Part shown: piece by piece, positions 1 through 9,019 of the stretch
How positions within the stretch are numbered: the first letter of the stretch is position 1
Layout of the letters: each line of letters starts with the position of its first letter
Assembly: GCA_964510065.1 (NCBI GenBank)
Contig: CAZEAC010000002.1
Location: 1 to 64,000 of the forward strand
Direction: 5' to 3'
Source of the DNA: CAZEAC01 sp964510065
Lineage (GTDB): Bacteria; Bdellovibrionota_C; UBA2361; CAIXSY01
Length of the DNA: 64,000 bases
Made by a program: the position numbers and the translations under genes
The notes under the pieces: model-generated
Seen by the model: the letters and a program-made list of their open reading frames with translations, nothing else
What the model was told of the DNA's origin: nothing
Database searches by the model: none

Positions 1-135
1 GTCGTCTGAAACGACGCTATCTCCTTACACTCTATCCGGGGATGGTAGCCCATACAGAACAATTACCGCTAATACAACGTATTCTATCTCGCTGTACTGT
101 TCGTCGGAATTGCCCAAAAGTTACCGCTTATTTAT

Positions 136-162
136 CGCGCGGTCTCCGAGGGAATGATTAGG
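136..162. repeat. 27-nt dispersed repeat, copy 1
   Basis: A 27-nt string recurs at 19758-19784 with two differences by eye (both A versus G). Each copy lies in non-coding DNA downstream of the nearest minus-strand gene. The rest of bases 1-203 shows no supported gene. The role of the repeat is unknown. Confidence 0.5.
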
Positions 163-203
163 GCCGGAAGGAAAGACCGAAGACACCCGTAAAAATTTCA
201 CAC

Positions 204-246
204 CCGCGGAGACACGGGTCCTAAGTTCAGGACCCGTGCTCCGCGG
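204..246 (-). terminator. Rho-independent-like terminator after the phosphofructokinase gene
   Basis: An inverted repeat runs from CCGCGGAG-CACGGGTCCT across a 6-nt loop to its complement, with a single bulged base. On the minus strand it begins 15 nt after the phosphofructokinase stop codon. A short T run follows about 8 nt beyond the stem, so the U-tract is offset and the terminator may be imperfect. Confidence 0.6.
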
Positions 247-261
247 ATGGAAGTTGCAACC

Positions 262-1518
262 TTAACGATCTAGCAGGTACGCGACGTGAGCAAAGCGCAC
301 CTCGAACTCTCGCTGCGTCATGCTTTTCATCGAGTCTAAGCCTCGCACCAGGTCGTTCTTATTAAGAAACGGATCCCGATCGTAAAGCGCATAGAGCTCA
401 TGCGGCTTGGCAGCGCGAGTGCGCGCCCGGTTCGTCGCTGGATCGATTGCATCGGCAAAAGGCATGTAGCCGACCTGCCCTGCCCCGCAATAATAGACTG
501 TGAGGTTGCTCCTGCCAGCAGCCAAACAATCCACCGCAGCTTTTCCTACTGCCGAAGTGTAGGCGAAATCGAAATTCGAAGGTTCGCACGTGCGCAGCAG
601 TCCATGTGCGATATCCTCAGTTCGAATTGCAAACGGGATCTCCAGCGCGGAGAATTTCTGCTTAATCAATCTCGCCAACAGTCCGGGAAACTGCAGCTGG
701 CTAATCTCGACATGTCCGTGATCGTCGTGAGTGATGCCAGCGACAAGTTTCTCGATAGACTGTGGCGAACAACTTTCAAAGCAGCCCTCCGAGACGAGAA
801 TAACCCCACCTTTTGTTCCACGACTCCGCGCGAGAAGGACAGCACCAGTAATAAGATCAACGAGATCCTGAAACTCGATCTCAATATCGAAAAGCTCAGG
901 AATAACGGTGATTGCCGGGCAATACCCTTCGGTTTTTGCCTTTTCCGCGGCGCGGAGCGCTAACGATCCCGAGCGCCGCCCCATAATTACCGCAAGAAAC
1001 CAATGGTTCGGATTTACCTGCGCTTCTCGCGCGAGCCCTCGGAGGCGCCAATGTGCCGCATATTCCGCGGCACTATCAACTCCAAAAGTCCGAACGCCCT
1101 CCGGAAGCGGCAGGTCATCATCAATAGTTTTCGGAGCATGAACCACCTTTATCTTTCCAGCCGATGCTGCACAGAGCGCCGCGGACGAAGTCAAAGTGTC
1201 ATCTCCACCTATGGTAAGAACTTGGCTAATGCCAAGCTCCTCAAGCTTCTTCACCGCGTTGGAGGCGGCTTCAGGATCCTTTACCAAGCTTGTGCGTGAG
1301 CTCGAGAGTAGAATTCTTCCTTCTTTGCCCGCGCCCTCCACAAGTTCACGAGTCAATGCAACTAGCCTCGGATCGCTTCGCACGTCCGCAAGATCGCGGA
1401 ACCCACCCGGAAGGCCATACACACTCCATCCAAGCTCCATGGCTTGCAGCGCTGCCGCTTCCTGAACATTCGGAATACCCGGAGCCGGGCCGCCGGCCTG
1501 AAGAACAAGTAGTTTCAT
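262..1518 (-). CDS. 6-phosphofructokinase, PPi-dependent type
   Basis: This 418-residue cytoplasmic enzyme phosphorylates fructose 6-phosphate in glycolysis. GGDD lies at residues 104-107, a PKTIDDD stretch at 129-135 and MGRRSG at 179-184; these are the phosphoryl-donor, catalytic-aspartate and substrate loops of the PFK family. In this family Asp after GGD and Lys in PKT mark enzymes that use pyrophosphate, whereas ATP enzymes carry Gly at both places, so PPi use is inferred. The catalytic loop has DDD where most relatives have DND, a small deviation. The start is the ATG at 1518; no strong Shine-Dalgarno is visible. The gene is divergent from the AAA+ ATPase and followed by a hairpin terminator. 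Confidence 0.88.
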   Translation of the reverse strand: MKLLVLQAGGPAPGIPNVQEAAALQAMELGWSVYGLPGGFRDLADVRSDPRLVALTRELVEGAGKEGRILLSSSRTSLVKDPEAASNAVKKLEELGISQVLTIGGDDTLTSSAALCAASAGKIKVVHAPKTIDDDLPLPEGVRTFGVDSAAEYAAHWRLRGLAREAQVNPNHWFLAVIMGRRSGSLALRAAEKAKTEGYCPAITVIPELFDIEIEFQDLVDLITGAVLLARSRGTKGGVILVSEGCFESCSPQSIEKLVAGITHDDHGHVEISQLQFPGLLARLIKQKFSALEIPFAIRTEDIAHGLLRTCEPSNFDFAYTSAVGKAAVDCLAAGRSNLTVYYCGAGQVGYMPFADAIDPATNRARTRAAKPHELYALYDRDPFLNKNDLVRGLDSMKSMTQREFEVRFAHVAYLLDR

Positions 1519-1848
1519 TTATATTGAACTGTAAGAACCCCTGAAGTGATATGCTGAGCGGCGTCAGGGACCGCGCCACTAAAATTAATAAACCTTTAAA
1601 TCGGTCGTTCCTTCCAGCATTCAGCAATGAGAGTCGCACCACTGAAGTGCTAGAAAGAGGTCAATTGCCTCTACCAAGTTGAGTTCATTAAAGAGCGCGG
1701 ATAATGCGGACACCGTACCATTTGGGAAGTTCGATTTGAAGCGCAAAGGTCAGATAAGGCGCACTTTATCCAAATTCTCTCTATTTGTTACGTTGCAGTC
1801 CGGCCTTAGACTTGGGACAGCTCCGCCTATTCGTCAGGGAAGTATTCT
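1519..1848. other. Divergent intergenic region
   Basis: This 330-bp gap lies between two divergent genes and must hold both promoters. The only structure I see is a near-palindrome at 1656-1672 centred on CAATTG with AGAGG/CCTCT flanks, a possible regulator site. No convincing gene is present. Confidence 0.4.
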
Positions 1849-4407
1849 ATGTCGTCGGTTCAATTAGTTCCAAAAGTAGTCACGTCGAAAAGTAGCGCCC
1901 ATGCGGAGCGGCTCTGGCCGGGCTTCGAAACAGAATGGCAGCTCAGTCGCGAATGCGATGTCCCCGAACTACAGCGGCGCGGCGTGGCGATGCGTCGACA
2001 TCTTGGCCAAAGCAGTGCCGCCGGCGAAATAGACCCAGGGAGCTTATCCAAGATTCTTAGTGTGACTCGTGAACTATTTGGCGACTATGTTCGACTGGTC
2101 CACGGCTTAAACAGTCTGCCGGCGCCAAGCCCAGAACGAGATCTCGAATTCGGACGCGCTCTTCTTCCCTTTACTATCTGGCAGCTGTCTTCGCAGAACC
2201 GCCACGGAAACGTGTCGCAGCTTTATGATCTTTATCTTAGAACACATGTGGATCCTGAAACCGGCGATCCGCAGATTAGCTTCCCCGAGTATCTCAGCGG
2301 CCTGCATAACGTACTGGCAGTCGCACCGATGACGAATGGGCTTCCCGACGCGCGCATGTACCTCCAGGAATCCGAGACGCTCGCACCGAGACTCGCCGAT
2401 ATCGAAAGGCGCCTCGCCGCAGTCAAGAAAGATCTCGGCGATGCTGAACTCGCCGCACAGAGAGAAGCCGAAAGCGCCGAGAAAGCCGGGCGCCCAAAGG
2501 CTGACAACTACGCAATTCGCATCGGCAAACTCAAACGTGAATGCGAGGACATCTCCGCCGAGATTCCAACTCTCTTCCACGAGCTTGAGGATGTGCTCCC
2601 AGAATCAATTCCGGAATGTCTCAATTCAATTGGTGCCCGTGTCAGTGCTCCCGCACAGGCGATAGAAGTCATGGTGAAGTTCACCAAAGATCTTGAATCA
2701 ATTCTCGTTGATTGCCTGACGCTGAATGTAGTAACCGAGAAAGGGGCGCAGGTTCTGCATATTCCGCAATTCGATGGCGATGGCACTATGGTCGAATCGA
2801 ACCTTCGTTTGGACTACGATACTCTTTCACAGCTCGCAAAGGATCCGGCAAACCTCATTCAGCTTCTAAGCACTTACCTCGCGGCACGGGGAGTTCTACG
2901 CGCGCTCCTTCCGACCATTCCCGCAGTGACAAGCGTGGCAGCAAAAATTGGCGCGGTTCAAGCTGCACTTGCTGCACCTTTTGCCTCGCAGCGAAAGCGG
3001 GGTAACGCTGCAATAGACGCGCTCCTTGCAAGCAACGATTCGGCGCTCAACGAGCTCACACTCTCGCTCTTGGCTGACAAAGTATTTGTTGAACATGGCT
3101 GGGCACATAGTCTGGAAAATACAAAACATATTCGACCGCTCTTGTGGACGGTACGAAACTACTTAGGAAGTAAAGGCGAAGACGAAAAAAATAGCTTCTA
3201 CCTGGCGCTCAAAGACTCCCAGGAATTGAGCGACAATTTGCTTCCCTTTATGAAGCGAATTAAATCGGCAATTGCTCAGGATGATTTTGAAAAAGTCGCC
3301 AAGATTCTCAATGACGAAATTCGTAGTGCTTCAATCTCAAAGAATGCCTTCAAGCTTCTGGCCCCGCTTTTCTTTTGTGACACTACCGCTCAGCGGCCTG
3401 ACCAGCAAATTAGGCTTAAGAATAAGGTCACCGATATTGCAAAACTTAAGGAGTTCCCGGCATCACTCGAAATGCTTGCTCCAGAAATTCGAACCGACTG
3501 CAGCAGCCTTGCGCGGCAGGCGGTAAAGGGCCTTGGACTGTCGATGTTGGATTATTATCGTGATCCAAACATGAAGGATCTTTGGCAGTTTATAGAAAAA
3601 TTTAAAGTATTCCTTAGAAACCCAAACTGCCTTGACGGCCTGCCTGGCGACAAGGCTATGGAGTCGGGAATTCTTCTTGTCGGGCCCTACGGCGCCGGCA
3701 AAACCTTCTTTGTTGACTGCATGGCAAATGAATTAGAGATCAAAACTATCTCAATATCACCGGAAGCTTCGGATCTTAGTGGTGGGAAAGAGGGCGAGAG
3801 CTTGCTCGGCATCTGTCAACGCAAGATTGCCGAGGCGAAAAAGCATGCCGAAACGGTCGGGCCATGCATCTTGTTTATTGATGAAGCCGAAGTTGTCATG
3901 CCAAATCGTGGCGATCCGCGAATCTCACTCGATCAGAAAGAGCTTACAGGATTCATGTTACGCGAGATTAGCCAGATTCGAGTCAAGTATCCCAAAATAC
4001 TAATCATCGCTGCGACAAACTATCCTGACGATATAGATGGCGGCATTACCCGTCCGGGCCGACTCGACATCTTAGTCGAAATGAACGAACCAGGGCCCGA
4101 GATGCGTCAGGGCATGATTCTAGAAACTCTTGCGAAAGAAAACCTCGACCTTAGATTGAGCAGTGAGCAGGTGGAGAAACTTGTTCTTACCACGGCCGAG
4201 ATGATGCCGCTAATGCTCGTTCGGACGATACACGAGCTCAATCGGCTCACTCGGACATCAGTCGTCGAACGCGGTGAACAATTTGAATTTACTTATGAGT
4301 TACTTCTTGCGCACTATCAAAACGCAGCGAAGCGGCTTAAAGAACGGAAGCAGATGCTGCAGCACCAAAAGGATAGTGTTGCCAAGGAAAGCGTTACTGC
4401 TTCATAA
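1849..4407 (+). CDS. Large AAA+ ATPase, unknown substrate
   Basis: This 852-residue protein has one classical AAA ATPase module in its last third. Walker A (GPYGAGKT) is near residue 611, Walker B (ILFIDEAE) near 674, sensor 1 (AATN) near 720, and RPGR near 734. This is the FtsH/katanin/Cdc48 style of AAA domain, implying a ring-forming remodeller. The first 600 residues match no domain I recognise; they look soluble and helical, with a charged, coiled-coil-like stretch near residues 185-250. No signal peptide or membrane segment is evident. AGGGA lies just upstream of the ATG at 1849. The stop codon is part of a 17-mer repeated at 13037. Substrate and partners are unknown. Confidence 0.8.
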   Translation: MSSVQLVPKVVTSKSSAHAERLWPGFETEWQLSRECDVPELQRRGVAMRRHLGQSSAAGEIDPGSLSKILSVTRELFGDYVRLVHGLNSLPAPSPERDLEFGRALLPFTIWQLSSQNRHGNVSQLYDLYLRTHVDPETGDPQISFPEYLSGLHNVLAVAPMTNGLPDARMYLQESETLAPRLADIERRLAAVKKDLGDAELAAQREAESAEKAGRPKADNYAIRIGKLKRECEDISAEIPTLFHELEDVLPESIPECLNSIGARVSAPAQAIEVMVKFTKDLESILVDCLTLNVVTEKGAQVLHIPQFDGDGTMVESNLRLDYDTLSQLAKDPANLIQLLSTYLAARGVLRALLPTIPAVTSVAAKIGAVQAALAAPFASQRKRGNAAIDALLASNDSALNELTLSLLADKVFVEHGWAHSLENTKHIRPLLWTVRNYLGSKGEDEKNSFYLALKDSQELSDNLLPFMKRIKSAIAQDDFEKVAKILNDEIRSASISKNAFKLLAPLFFCDTTAQRPDQQIRLKNKVTDIAKLKEFPASLEMLAPEIRTDCSSLARQAVKGLGLSMLDYYRDPNMKDLWQFIEKFKVFLRNPNCLDGLPGDKAMESGILLVGPYGAGKTFFVDCMANELEIKTISISPEASDLSGGKEGESLLGICQRKIAEAKKHAETVGPCILFIDEAEVVMPNRGDPRISLDQKELTGFMLREISQIRVKYPKILIIAATNYPDDIDGGITRPGRLDILVEMNEPGPEMRQGMILETLAKENLDLRLSSEQVEKLVLTTAEMMPLMLVRTIHELNRLTRTSVVERGEQFEFTYELLLAHYQNAAKRLKERKQMLQHQKDSVAKESVTAS

Positions 4408-4421
4408 GCGCCTGCTTTTTG
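4405..4421. repeat. 17-mer repeat containing the AAA+ gene stop codon
   Basis: TAAGCGCCTGCTTTTTG occurs here and identically at 13037-13053. Here its first three bases are the stop codon of the AAA+ ATPase gene. At 13037 it is the left arm of a terminator hairpin after the patatin gene. Here the second arm is missing. Confidence 0.5.
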
Positions 4422-4431
4422 CCGACGCCGG

Positions 4432-5682
4432 TTAACTTTTCACAAGAAACTGCGCAATTCCTCGACTCAAGCTTGCTGCGAGTTCACTTCGATATTTTGG
4501 ACTAGTAAGCTTGGATCCGTCGGATTCGTGGTCGATAAAGAACATTTCAACAAGAATACAGGGCATATGCGCACCAACAAGCACATAAAAAGGAGCCTTC
4601 TTTACTCCAAGCCGCTTAAATGGCTTCCAGATTCCTTTTAGGTCACCGGCAAGCCGCGACTCGACCGCACGGGCAAGCCGAATCGAGTCTTCCATTTTTC
4701 CAGTTTGAATGAGGTCACTTAACATGAACTGCAAATCGCCTTCCGAGTCTTCGCCATCTGGAACCTGGTTCTCACGCTCGGCCAGTGCCTGGCTCGCATT
4801 ATCATTGGTATTATCGAGATAATAAACTTCAAGCCCAGAGAGCTTCCCTTTAGGGCTTGCATTGACATGGAGACTCACAAAAAGATCTGCTTCTTGCTCA
4901 TTAGCAAACTTCGTCCGTGAAGCGAGCGGCACGAAACTGTCATCGCGGCGGGTAAGCGTCACTCTGATTCCACGTTCTTTCAACAGTTTCTCAAGCTCGA
5001 AGGCAACAGCAAGCGTGACATCCTTCTCAAGAAGCCCAGCAACGCCTTTGGCACCGTAGTCCTCACCGCCATGCCCAGGGTCTATAACGACGCCGCCGCT
5101 TCCCGAGGGAAGCTTAAACAACAAAGAGGCGTTCGGCGTCGGCTGCTCGTGATCATCCTTGGCCGCAAGCCTGGCCCGCGCCACTTTCACTAGTTCCGAG
5201 TCCGGAAAATCTGAAATAATTTTATGGAGAGCAAGCTCGCCGGAACGTCGATCCTTTTGATAATTAATTAATAAATCGGCCTGCCGAAGCAGTCCATCAT
5301 CAGTAAGCGGATCGTGCGGATGCTTCATCACCAACTCATCAAGAGTGGAGATCGCTCGTTCTAGAGCATCTTCGTCATTTTTTACTTTAAAAATGGTTTC
5401 ATAAAGTGTTGCCGCGTCAAGAAGCGCCGAGGCTCCGCCTTTAAATCCTGGATTCTCCCGCGCAATCGAGATCATATCCTCGGCCACCTGCTCCCAGTCA
5501 GAGCGCTTTTTAACTTCGATATCGGTGTTTCGAAGCTTGAGATATTGCGTTTTTAGATCCTCAAAGCGCAGCTGCAGCGAATCTGCGAAGCCTACTCCTG
5601 GCACCAGCAATTGTGCGCCGAAGAAAAAAATTAGCATCGATACACAGCGCGGCGTAGCCGCAACCAAATGTAGAAGGGTCAC
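4432..5682 (-). CDS. N-acetylmuramoyl-L-alanine amidase with N-terminal helical-repeat domain
   Basis: This exported zinc amidase cleaves the bond between MurNAc and the stem peptide of peptidoglycan. From the GTG at 5682 it has 416 residues: a signal peptide (Arg11, hydrophobic core, cut near GVGFADS), a TPR/BamD-like helical domain (about 45-180), then an Amidase_3 domain. Expected zinc ligands are His204 (DPGHGG), Glu219 (LLEKD) and His272 (SLHVNA), with catalytic Glu379 (LVEMFF). The reading frame stays open back into mutS, but that part lacks protein-like character; an ATG at 5637 is the other possible start. It lies downstream of mutS and converges on the AAA+ gene. Confidence 0.87.
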   Translation of the reverse strand: MTLLHLVAATPRCVSMLIFFFGAQLLVPGVGFADSLQLRFEDLKTQYLKLRNTDIEVKKRSDWEQVAEDMISIARENPGFKGGASALLDAATLYETIFKVKNDEDALERAISTLDELVMKHPHDPLTDDGLLRQADLLINYQKDRRSGELALHKIISDFPDSELVKVARARLAAKDDHEQPTPNASLLFKLPSGSGGVVIDPGHGGEDYGAKGVAGLLEKDVTLAVAFELEKLLKERGIRVTLTRRDDSFVPLASRTKFANEQEADLFVSLHVNASPKGKLSGLEVYYLDNTNDNASQALAERENQVPDGEDSEGDLQFMLSDLIQTGKMEDSIRLARAVESRLAGDLKGIWKPFKRLGVKKAPFYVLVGAHMPCILVEMFFIDHESDGSKLTSPKYRSELAASLSRGIAQFLVKS

Positions 5683-5777
5683 CGTTCCGGCACGCGCGAG
5701 GACATGGCGCGTGCCTCCACTGGGCCGCGCTGTGTCTGCTGTGTTGTCTCTCCGGGGGTTTTTGCTCCGCAAATACC

Positions 5778-5841
5778 TATTACTATCGGGCCAGTACAAA
5801 ATTATCTTCCTTTTTTGAGTAGATATGGCCCGATAGTAATA
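5778..5841. repeat. 15-bp perfect inverted repeat between mutS and the amidase
   Basis: TATTACTATCGGGCC at 5778-5792 is repeated inverted without mismatch at 5827-5841, separated by a 34-nt AT-rich spacer. It sits after the mutS stop and before the amidase start on the minus strand. No U-tract follows, so a simple terminator is unlikely. A protein-binding site or a mobile-repeat remnant are alternatives. Confidence 0.6.
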
Positions 5842-5876
5842 CATCGCGCCAACGCTGCTTGACCACAGATCATCCT

Positions 5877-8525
5877 CTAACCCTCTCCATTTTGAAGCTT
5901 CTGCTGTAGATCCCAAATGAGATTCAGCGCTTCGCGTGGCGTAAGATCGTCACTCTTTACCTCTAAAACCGACTTCTTAAGCCGTAAAAGCGCAGCATAG
6001 TCGGGCGGCTCAACTATTTTTTGCGTTGCTCCGAAGAACGTAAGCTGTGCCGAATTGGCGTGAGGCCGAGAAGGCGTACAGCTCAAAAACCCCTTGGCGC
6101 GTTCAATAAGATTTCTGGGAAGCCCGGCAAGTCTTGCCACCTCAATACCGTAAGAACGATTGGCAGGCCCTTCGCAGATATGATGAGTAAACACTACCTC
6201 GCCCTGCTCCTCGATCGCACCAACTGAGAGATTCTCGACTGAACTATGAGTTTCTTCGAGCATGGTTAACTCATGATAATGCGTCGCAAAGAGAGTCCGT
6301 GCACCGATCTCGGTGACAATCCATTCGACAATTGCCCGGGCCAGTGCCAAGCCATCGGCGGTCGCAGTTCCGCGCCCAAGCTCATCAATCAGCAGCAATG
6401 ACTTGGCGCTGGCGCTGGCAACTATATGCGAGGCCTCTTTCATTTCGACCATAAAGGTCGATTCACCCTCGGTCATATTGTCGCTGGCGCCGACACGAGC
6501 AAAAATGCGATCGACAACACCCAACGTTACTTCGTCAGCCGGCACAAACGAACCAAGCTGCGCCATAATCGCGATCAGCGCCGCTTGACGCAAAAAAGTG
6601 GATTTTCCGCCCATATTTGGGCCGGTAAGAAGCACAAAGCGCTCATCACCATCCAGCTTAAGTGAATTGGCGACAAAACTCCCACGAAGAATCCGCGCAA
6701 GCACTGGATGCTTTCCGTTCTTTATAACGAGCTCGCTGCCTTCGCTAAGCTGTGGCTCCACGAAGTCCTCACGTTCCGCCGCCTCGGCAAGCGCAACGTA
6801 GACATCTAGCTCGGAACAATTGCGCGAGAGCTCACGCAGGCTCCCGATGTAAGCTTTGAGCGCGTCTCGGAGTTCTACAAAGAGCGTTCGCTCAAGTTCA
6901 CAAAGCTTGGTATCAGCAGTTAAGACCTCGCTTTCATGGCGGCGCAATTCGTCGGTCGTGTACCTCTCACCACCGACCATCGACTGCTTTCGAATAAAAT
7001 GAGAAGGAACCTTGGCGATATTGGCCCTTGTTACTTCGAAATAGTAGCCAATGACATTATTGAATCGAATTTTTAGCGAATTAATGCCAGATGCGCTTTT
7101 CTCTTTCTCTTCAAGCTCAGTGATCCATCCGGCACCGCTTTTCTTTACTGCACGTAGCCGATCAACTTCCGCATTGTGTCCGTCAGCGAAGATTCCACCT
7201 TCCTGCATAGAAAGTGGCGGAGTCTCAACAAGACTCTTCGCGAGGAGCGCTTCGAGCGCAAGCGGCACATTCAATCGATTCATTATCTCCTTAAGCCGAG
7301 CCGCGCCATCGGGGGCCCCGCCCAAGGATTCGCCAAGTGTCGCCGCAACTTTCGGGATATTCAGCAACGAGTCACGAAGCGCTCCAAGCTCACGCGGCGT
7401 TGCGATCGAGAGTTCAACTCGCGCCGCGATCCTTTCAATGTCGGCGATCGTGGCGAGCCGCTCACAAAGCTGGCGTCTCGCTTCGAGATTGCTCTTCATG
7501 AAACGAACTGCGGCAAGCCTCGCTCGAATCGCCTCGACTTGAATCAGCGGATTGAGAATCCAATTCGAAAGCGCGCGCGCTCCTCCGGCTGTCACCGTAC
7601 AATCCAATACCGACAGAAGCGTGTTTTCGCGCGTTCCATCTCGAAGGTTTCGAACAAGCTCAAGGTTTGCGCGGGTACGCGAATCAATACCCATTACCAT
7701 TGATTCTTCAGCGACCTTAATTTCAGCAATCGAAAGATGAGCATCTACGGTGGTCTCATCGAGGTACGCGATGAGCAGCTTAACCGCCCTCTTTGCCTGT
7801 GGTGTCAGCCGCGTATATCCAGGAATCTCTGAAAGTCTCCGCGCCGTCTGAAAATCCGTGCTTTCACCTCGATATTTCATGCTTACGCGTTTATCGCCTG
7901 GTAGCCGTACGGTCAGTCGAAGATTACGAGGAATAATAATTTCTGCGGGATTAAGCTTCGCGAGCTCTTCGGTAAGCGCGACGCCTGGCACATCTTCGCG
8001 CACATAGACCACTCCGCTTTGCACCGCCGAGTAAGCCAAGGCTCCTTCATTTTCGCCGTCAAGTGCTACGGCCGCAAGATAGGCCTCGTCAGCAATGGAC
8101 TGTGTTGAATTTAAGATGCGCACCCCCGGAGTAACGACTCGATCTAGCTTGCGCGAGAATATTCCTTTGCCATCAGCGGGAGCATCAGTCTGGCTCACGA
8201 GTGCCACCGAATACCCCTGGCTCACGAGCCTTTCCACGTACGTATCAACGACGGCGATAGGCACACCAGCCATCGGCGTCGGGTTCGGTGAGCTTTTATC
8301 CCGGCTTGTCAACGTGACATTAAGCGCTTTGGCGATGGTCACTGCATCGTCATAAAAAGTCTCATAGAAGTCACCCACCTGAAAAAGCAGGAGGCTATCT
8401 TGGTGTCGTGACTTATAATCAAGATATGAGCGAAGCATCGGAGAAAGCTTCTGATTTTCGGACGACACGGCTAGATGCGGTAAAGCTGAAGAGGCGGCAA
8501 GATTAGACTGATCGTTCGGGCTCAT
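5877..8525 (-). CDS. mutS: DNA mismatch repair protein MutS
   Basis: MutS finds mispaired bases and starts post-replicative repair with MutL. From the ATG at 8525 the protein has 882 residues, slightly above the usual 850-860 because of a short N-terminal extension. The mismatch-reading Phe-x-Glu is F53-Y54-E55 in GDFYETF. The C-terminal ABC-type ATPase has Walker A GPNMGGKST near residue 635 and DELGRGT near 711. The open frame continues 51 codons further upstream, but those codons overlap the divergent response-regulator gene and look random, so I reject them. No mutL is seen in the window. Confidence 0.96.
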   Translation of the reverse strand: MSPNDQSNLAASSALPHLAVSSENQKLSPMLRSYLDYKSRHQDSLLLFQVGDFYETFYDDAVTIAKALNVTLTSRDKSSPNPTPMAGVPIAVVDTYVERLVSQGYSVALVSQTDAPADGKGIFSRKLDRVVTPGVRILNSTQSIADEAYLAAVALDGENEGALAYSAVQSGVVYVREDVPGVALTEELAKLNPAEIIIPRNLRLTVRLPGDKRVSMKYRGESTDFQTARRLSEIPGYTRLTPQAKRAVKLLIAYLDETTVDAHLSIAEIKVAEESMVMGIDSRTRANLELVRNLRDGTRENTLLSVLDCTVTAGGARALSNWILNPLIQVEAIRARLAAVRFMKSNLEARRQLCERLATIADIERIAARVELSIATPRELGALRDSLLNIPKVAATLGESLGGAPDGAARLKEIMNRLNVPLALEALLAKSLVETPPLSMQEGGIFADGHNAEVDRLRAVKKSGAGWITELEEKEKSASGINSLKIRFNNVIGYYFEVTRANIAKVPSHFIRKQSMVGGERYTTDELRRHESEVLTADTKLCELERTLFVELRDALKAYIGSLRELSRNCSELDVYVALAEAAEREDFVEPQLSEGSELVIKNGKHPVLARILRGSFVANSLKLDGDERFVLLTGPNMGGKSTFLRQAALIAIMAQLGSFVPADEVTLGVVDRIFARVGASDNMTEGESTFMVEMKEASHIVASASAKSLLLIDELGRGTATADGLALARAIVEWIVTEIGARTLFATHYHELTMLEETHSSVENLSVGAIEEQGEVVFTHHICEGPANRSYGIEVARLAGLPRNLIERAKGFLSCTPSRPHANSAQLTFFGATQKIVEPPDYAALLRLKKSVLEVKSDDLTPREALNLIWDLQQKLQNGEG

Positions 8526-8574
8526 GCTGTGAAGTGTTGTGGTACACCGAGGCTTAGTAGAATACTTACATAGA

Positions 8575-8952
8575 ATGACTGAAGAATCACGCCCCAATGC
8601 GAAAACAGTGGTCCTCGTCGACGATGAGCAGGCCGTTCTTTTCGCGCTGAAGCTCTTACTGGGTGCGCTCGGCTGCACCGTCGTTGACTTTTTGAAGTCC
8701 GAATTAGCAGTTCAGTATTTTGCAGGGAACGGTCCGTGCGATCTGGTACTTTGTGATCTAAAAATGCCGGGCTTCGACGGAATTGCCGTTTTGGAAAAGC
8801 TTAGGCAGCTTCGCCCCACGACTCCATTTGTGCTTATGTCTGGGCACGCCTCGGATAATGAGGTGGAACGAGCGCGACAACAGGGATCAAGCGCATTTAT
8901 TCCGAAGCCCTTTTCGGGGGATGATATTCGCGCAGTATTAAGTAGGCTGTAG
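8575..8952 (+). CDS. Single-domain response regulator (CheY-like)
   Basis: This 125-residue protein is only a receiver domain. It shows the acidic pair Asp16-Asp17, the phospho-acceptor Asp61 (CDLKMPGFDG), the switch Ser89 (LMSG) and Lys111 (PKPF). With no output domain it probably acts by protein contact, as CheY or Spo0F do, or as a relay. No histidine kinase is nearby, so its partner is unknown. The ATG at 8575 places the receiver fold at the N-terminus; a GTG at 8539 would add 12 residues. It is divergent from mutS. Confidence 0.88.
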   Translation: MTEESRPNAKTVVLVDDEQAVLFALKLLLGALGCTVVDFLKSELAVQYFAGNGPCDLVLCDLKMPGFDGIAVLEKLRQLRPTTPFVLMSGHASDNEVERARQQGSSAFIPKPFSGDDIRAVLSRL

Positions 8953-9006
8953 TCTCCCTCAGCTCCTGGGCAAATATTATCACTCGCACAGGAGCCGCGT
9001 AGACTA
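8950..9006. terminator. Two-sided hairpin between convergent genes
   Basis: TAGTCT and GCTCCTG are mirrored by CAGGAGC and AGACTA in the gap between the response regulator and rpsA, which converge here. The stem begins at the regulator stop codon. It is probably a bidirectional terminator, although no clear U-tract follows. Confidence 0.5.
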
Positions 9007-9019
9007 CTATCGGTGGGGA

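Noticed and set aside
400..963. 187-codon plus-strand frame opposite the phosphofructokinase gene
   Set aside because: It lies entirely within a well-supported gene on the other strand and its product has no protein-like pattern.
1679..1867. 62-codon frame before the AAA+ gene
   Set aside because: It overlaps the AAA+ start, has no ribosome site and no homology pattern.
5683..5916. N-terminal extension of the amidase gene into mutS
   Set aside because: It would precede the signal peptide and overlap the mutS end.
8526..8678. N-terminal extension of mutS
   Set aside because: Residues are Ser/Thr/Arg-rich without homology, and the stretch overlaps the divergent response regulator gene; the MutS fold is complete from 8525.
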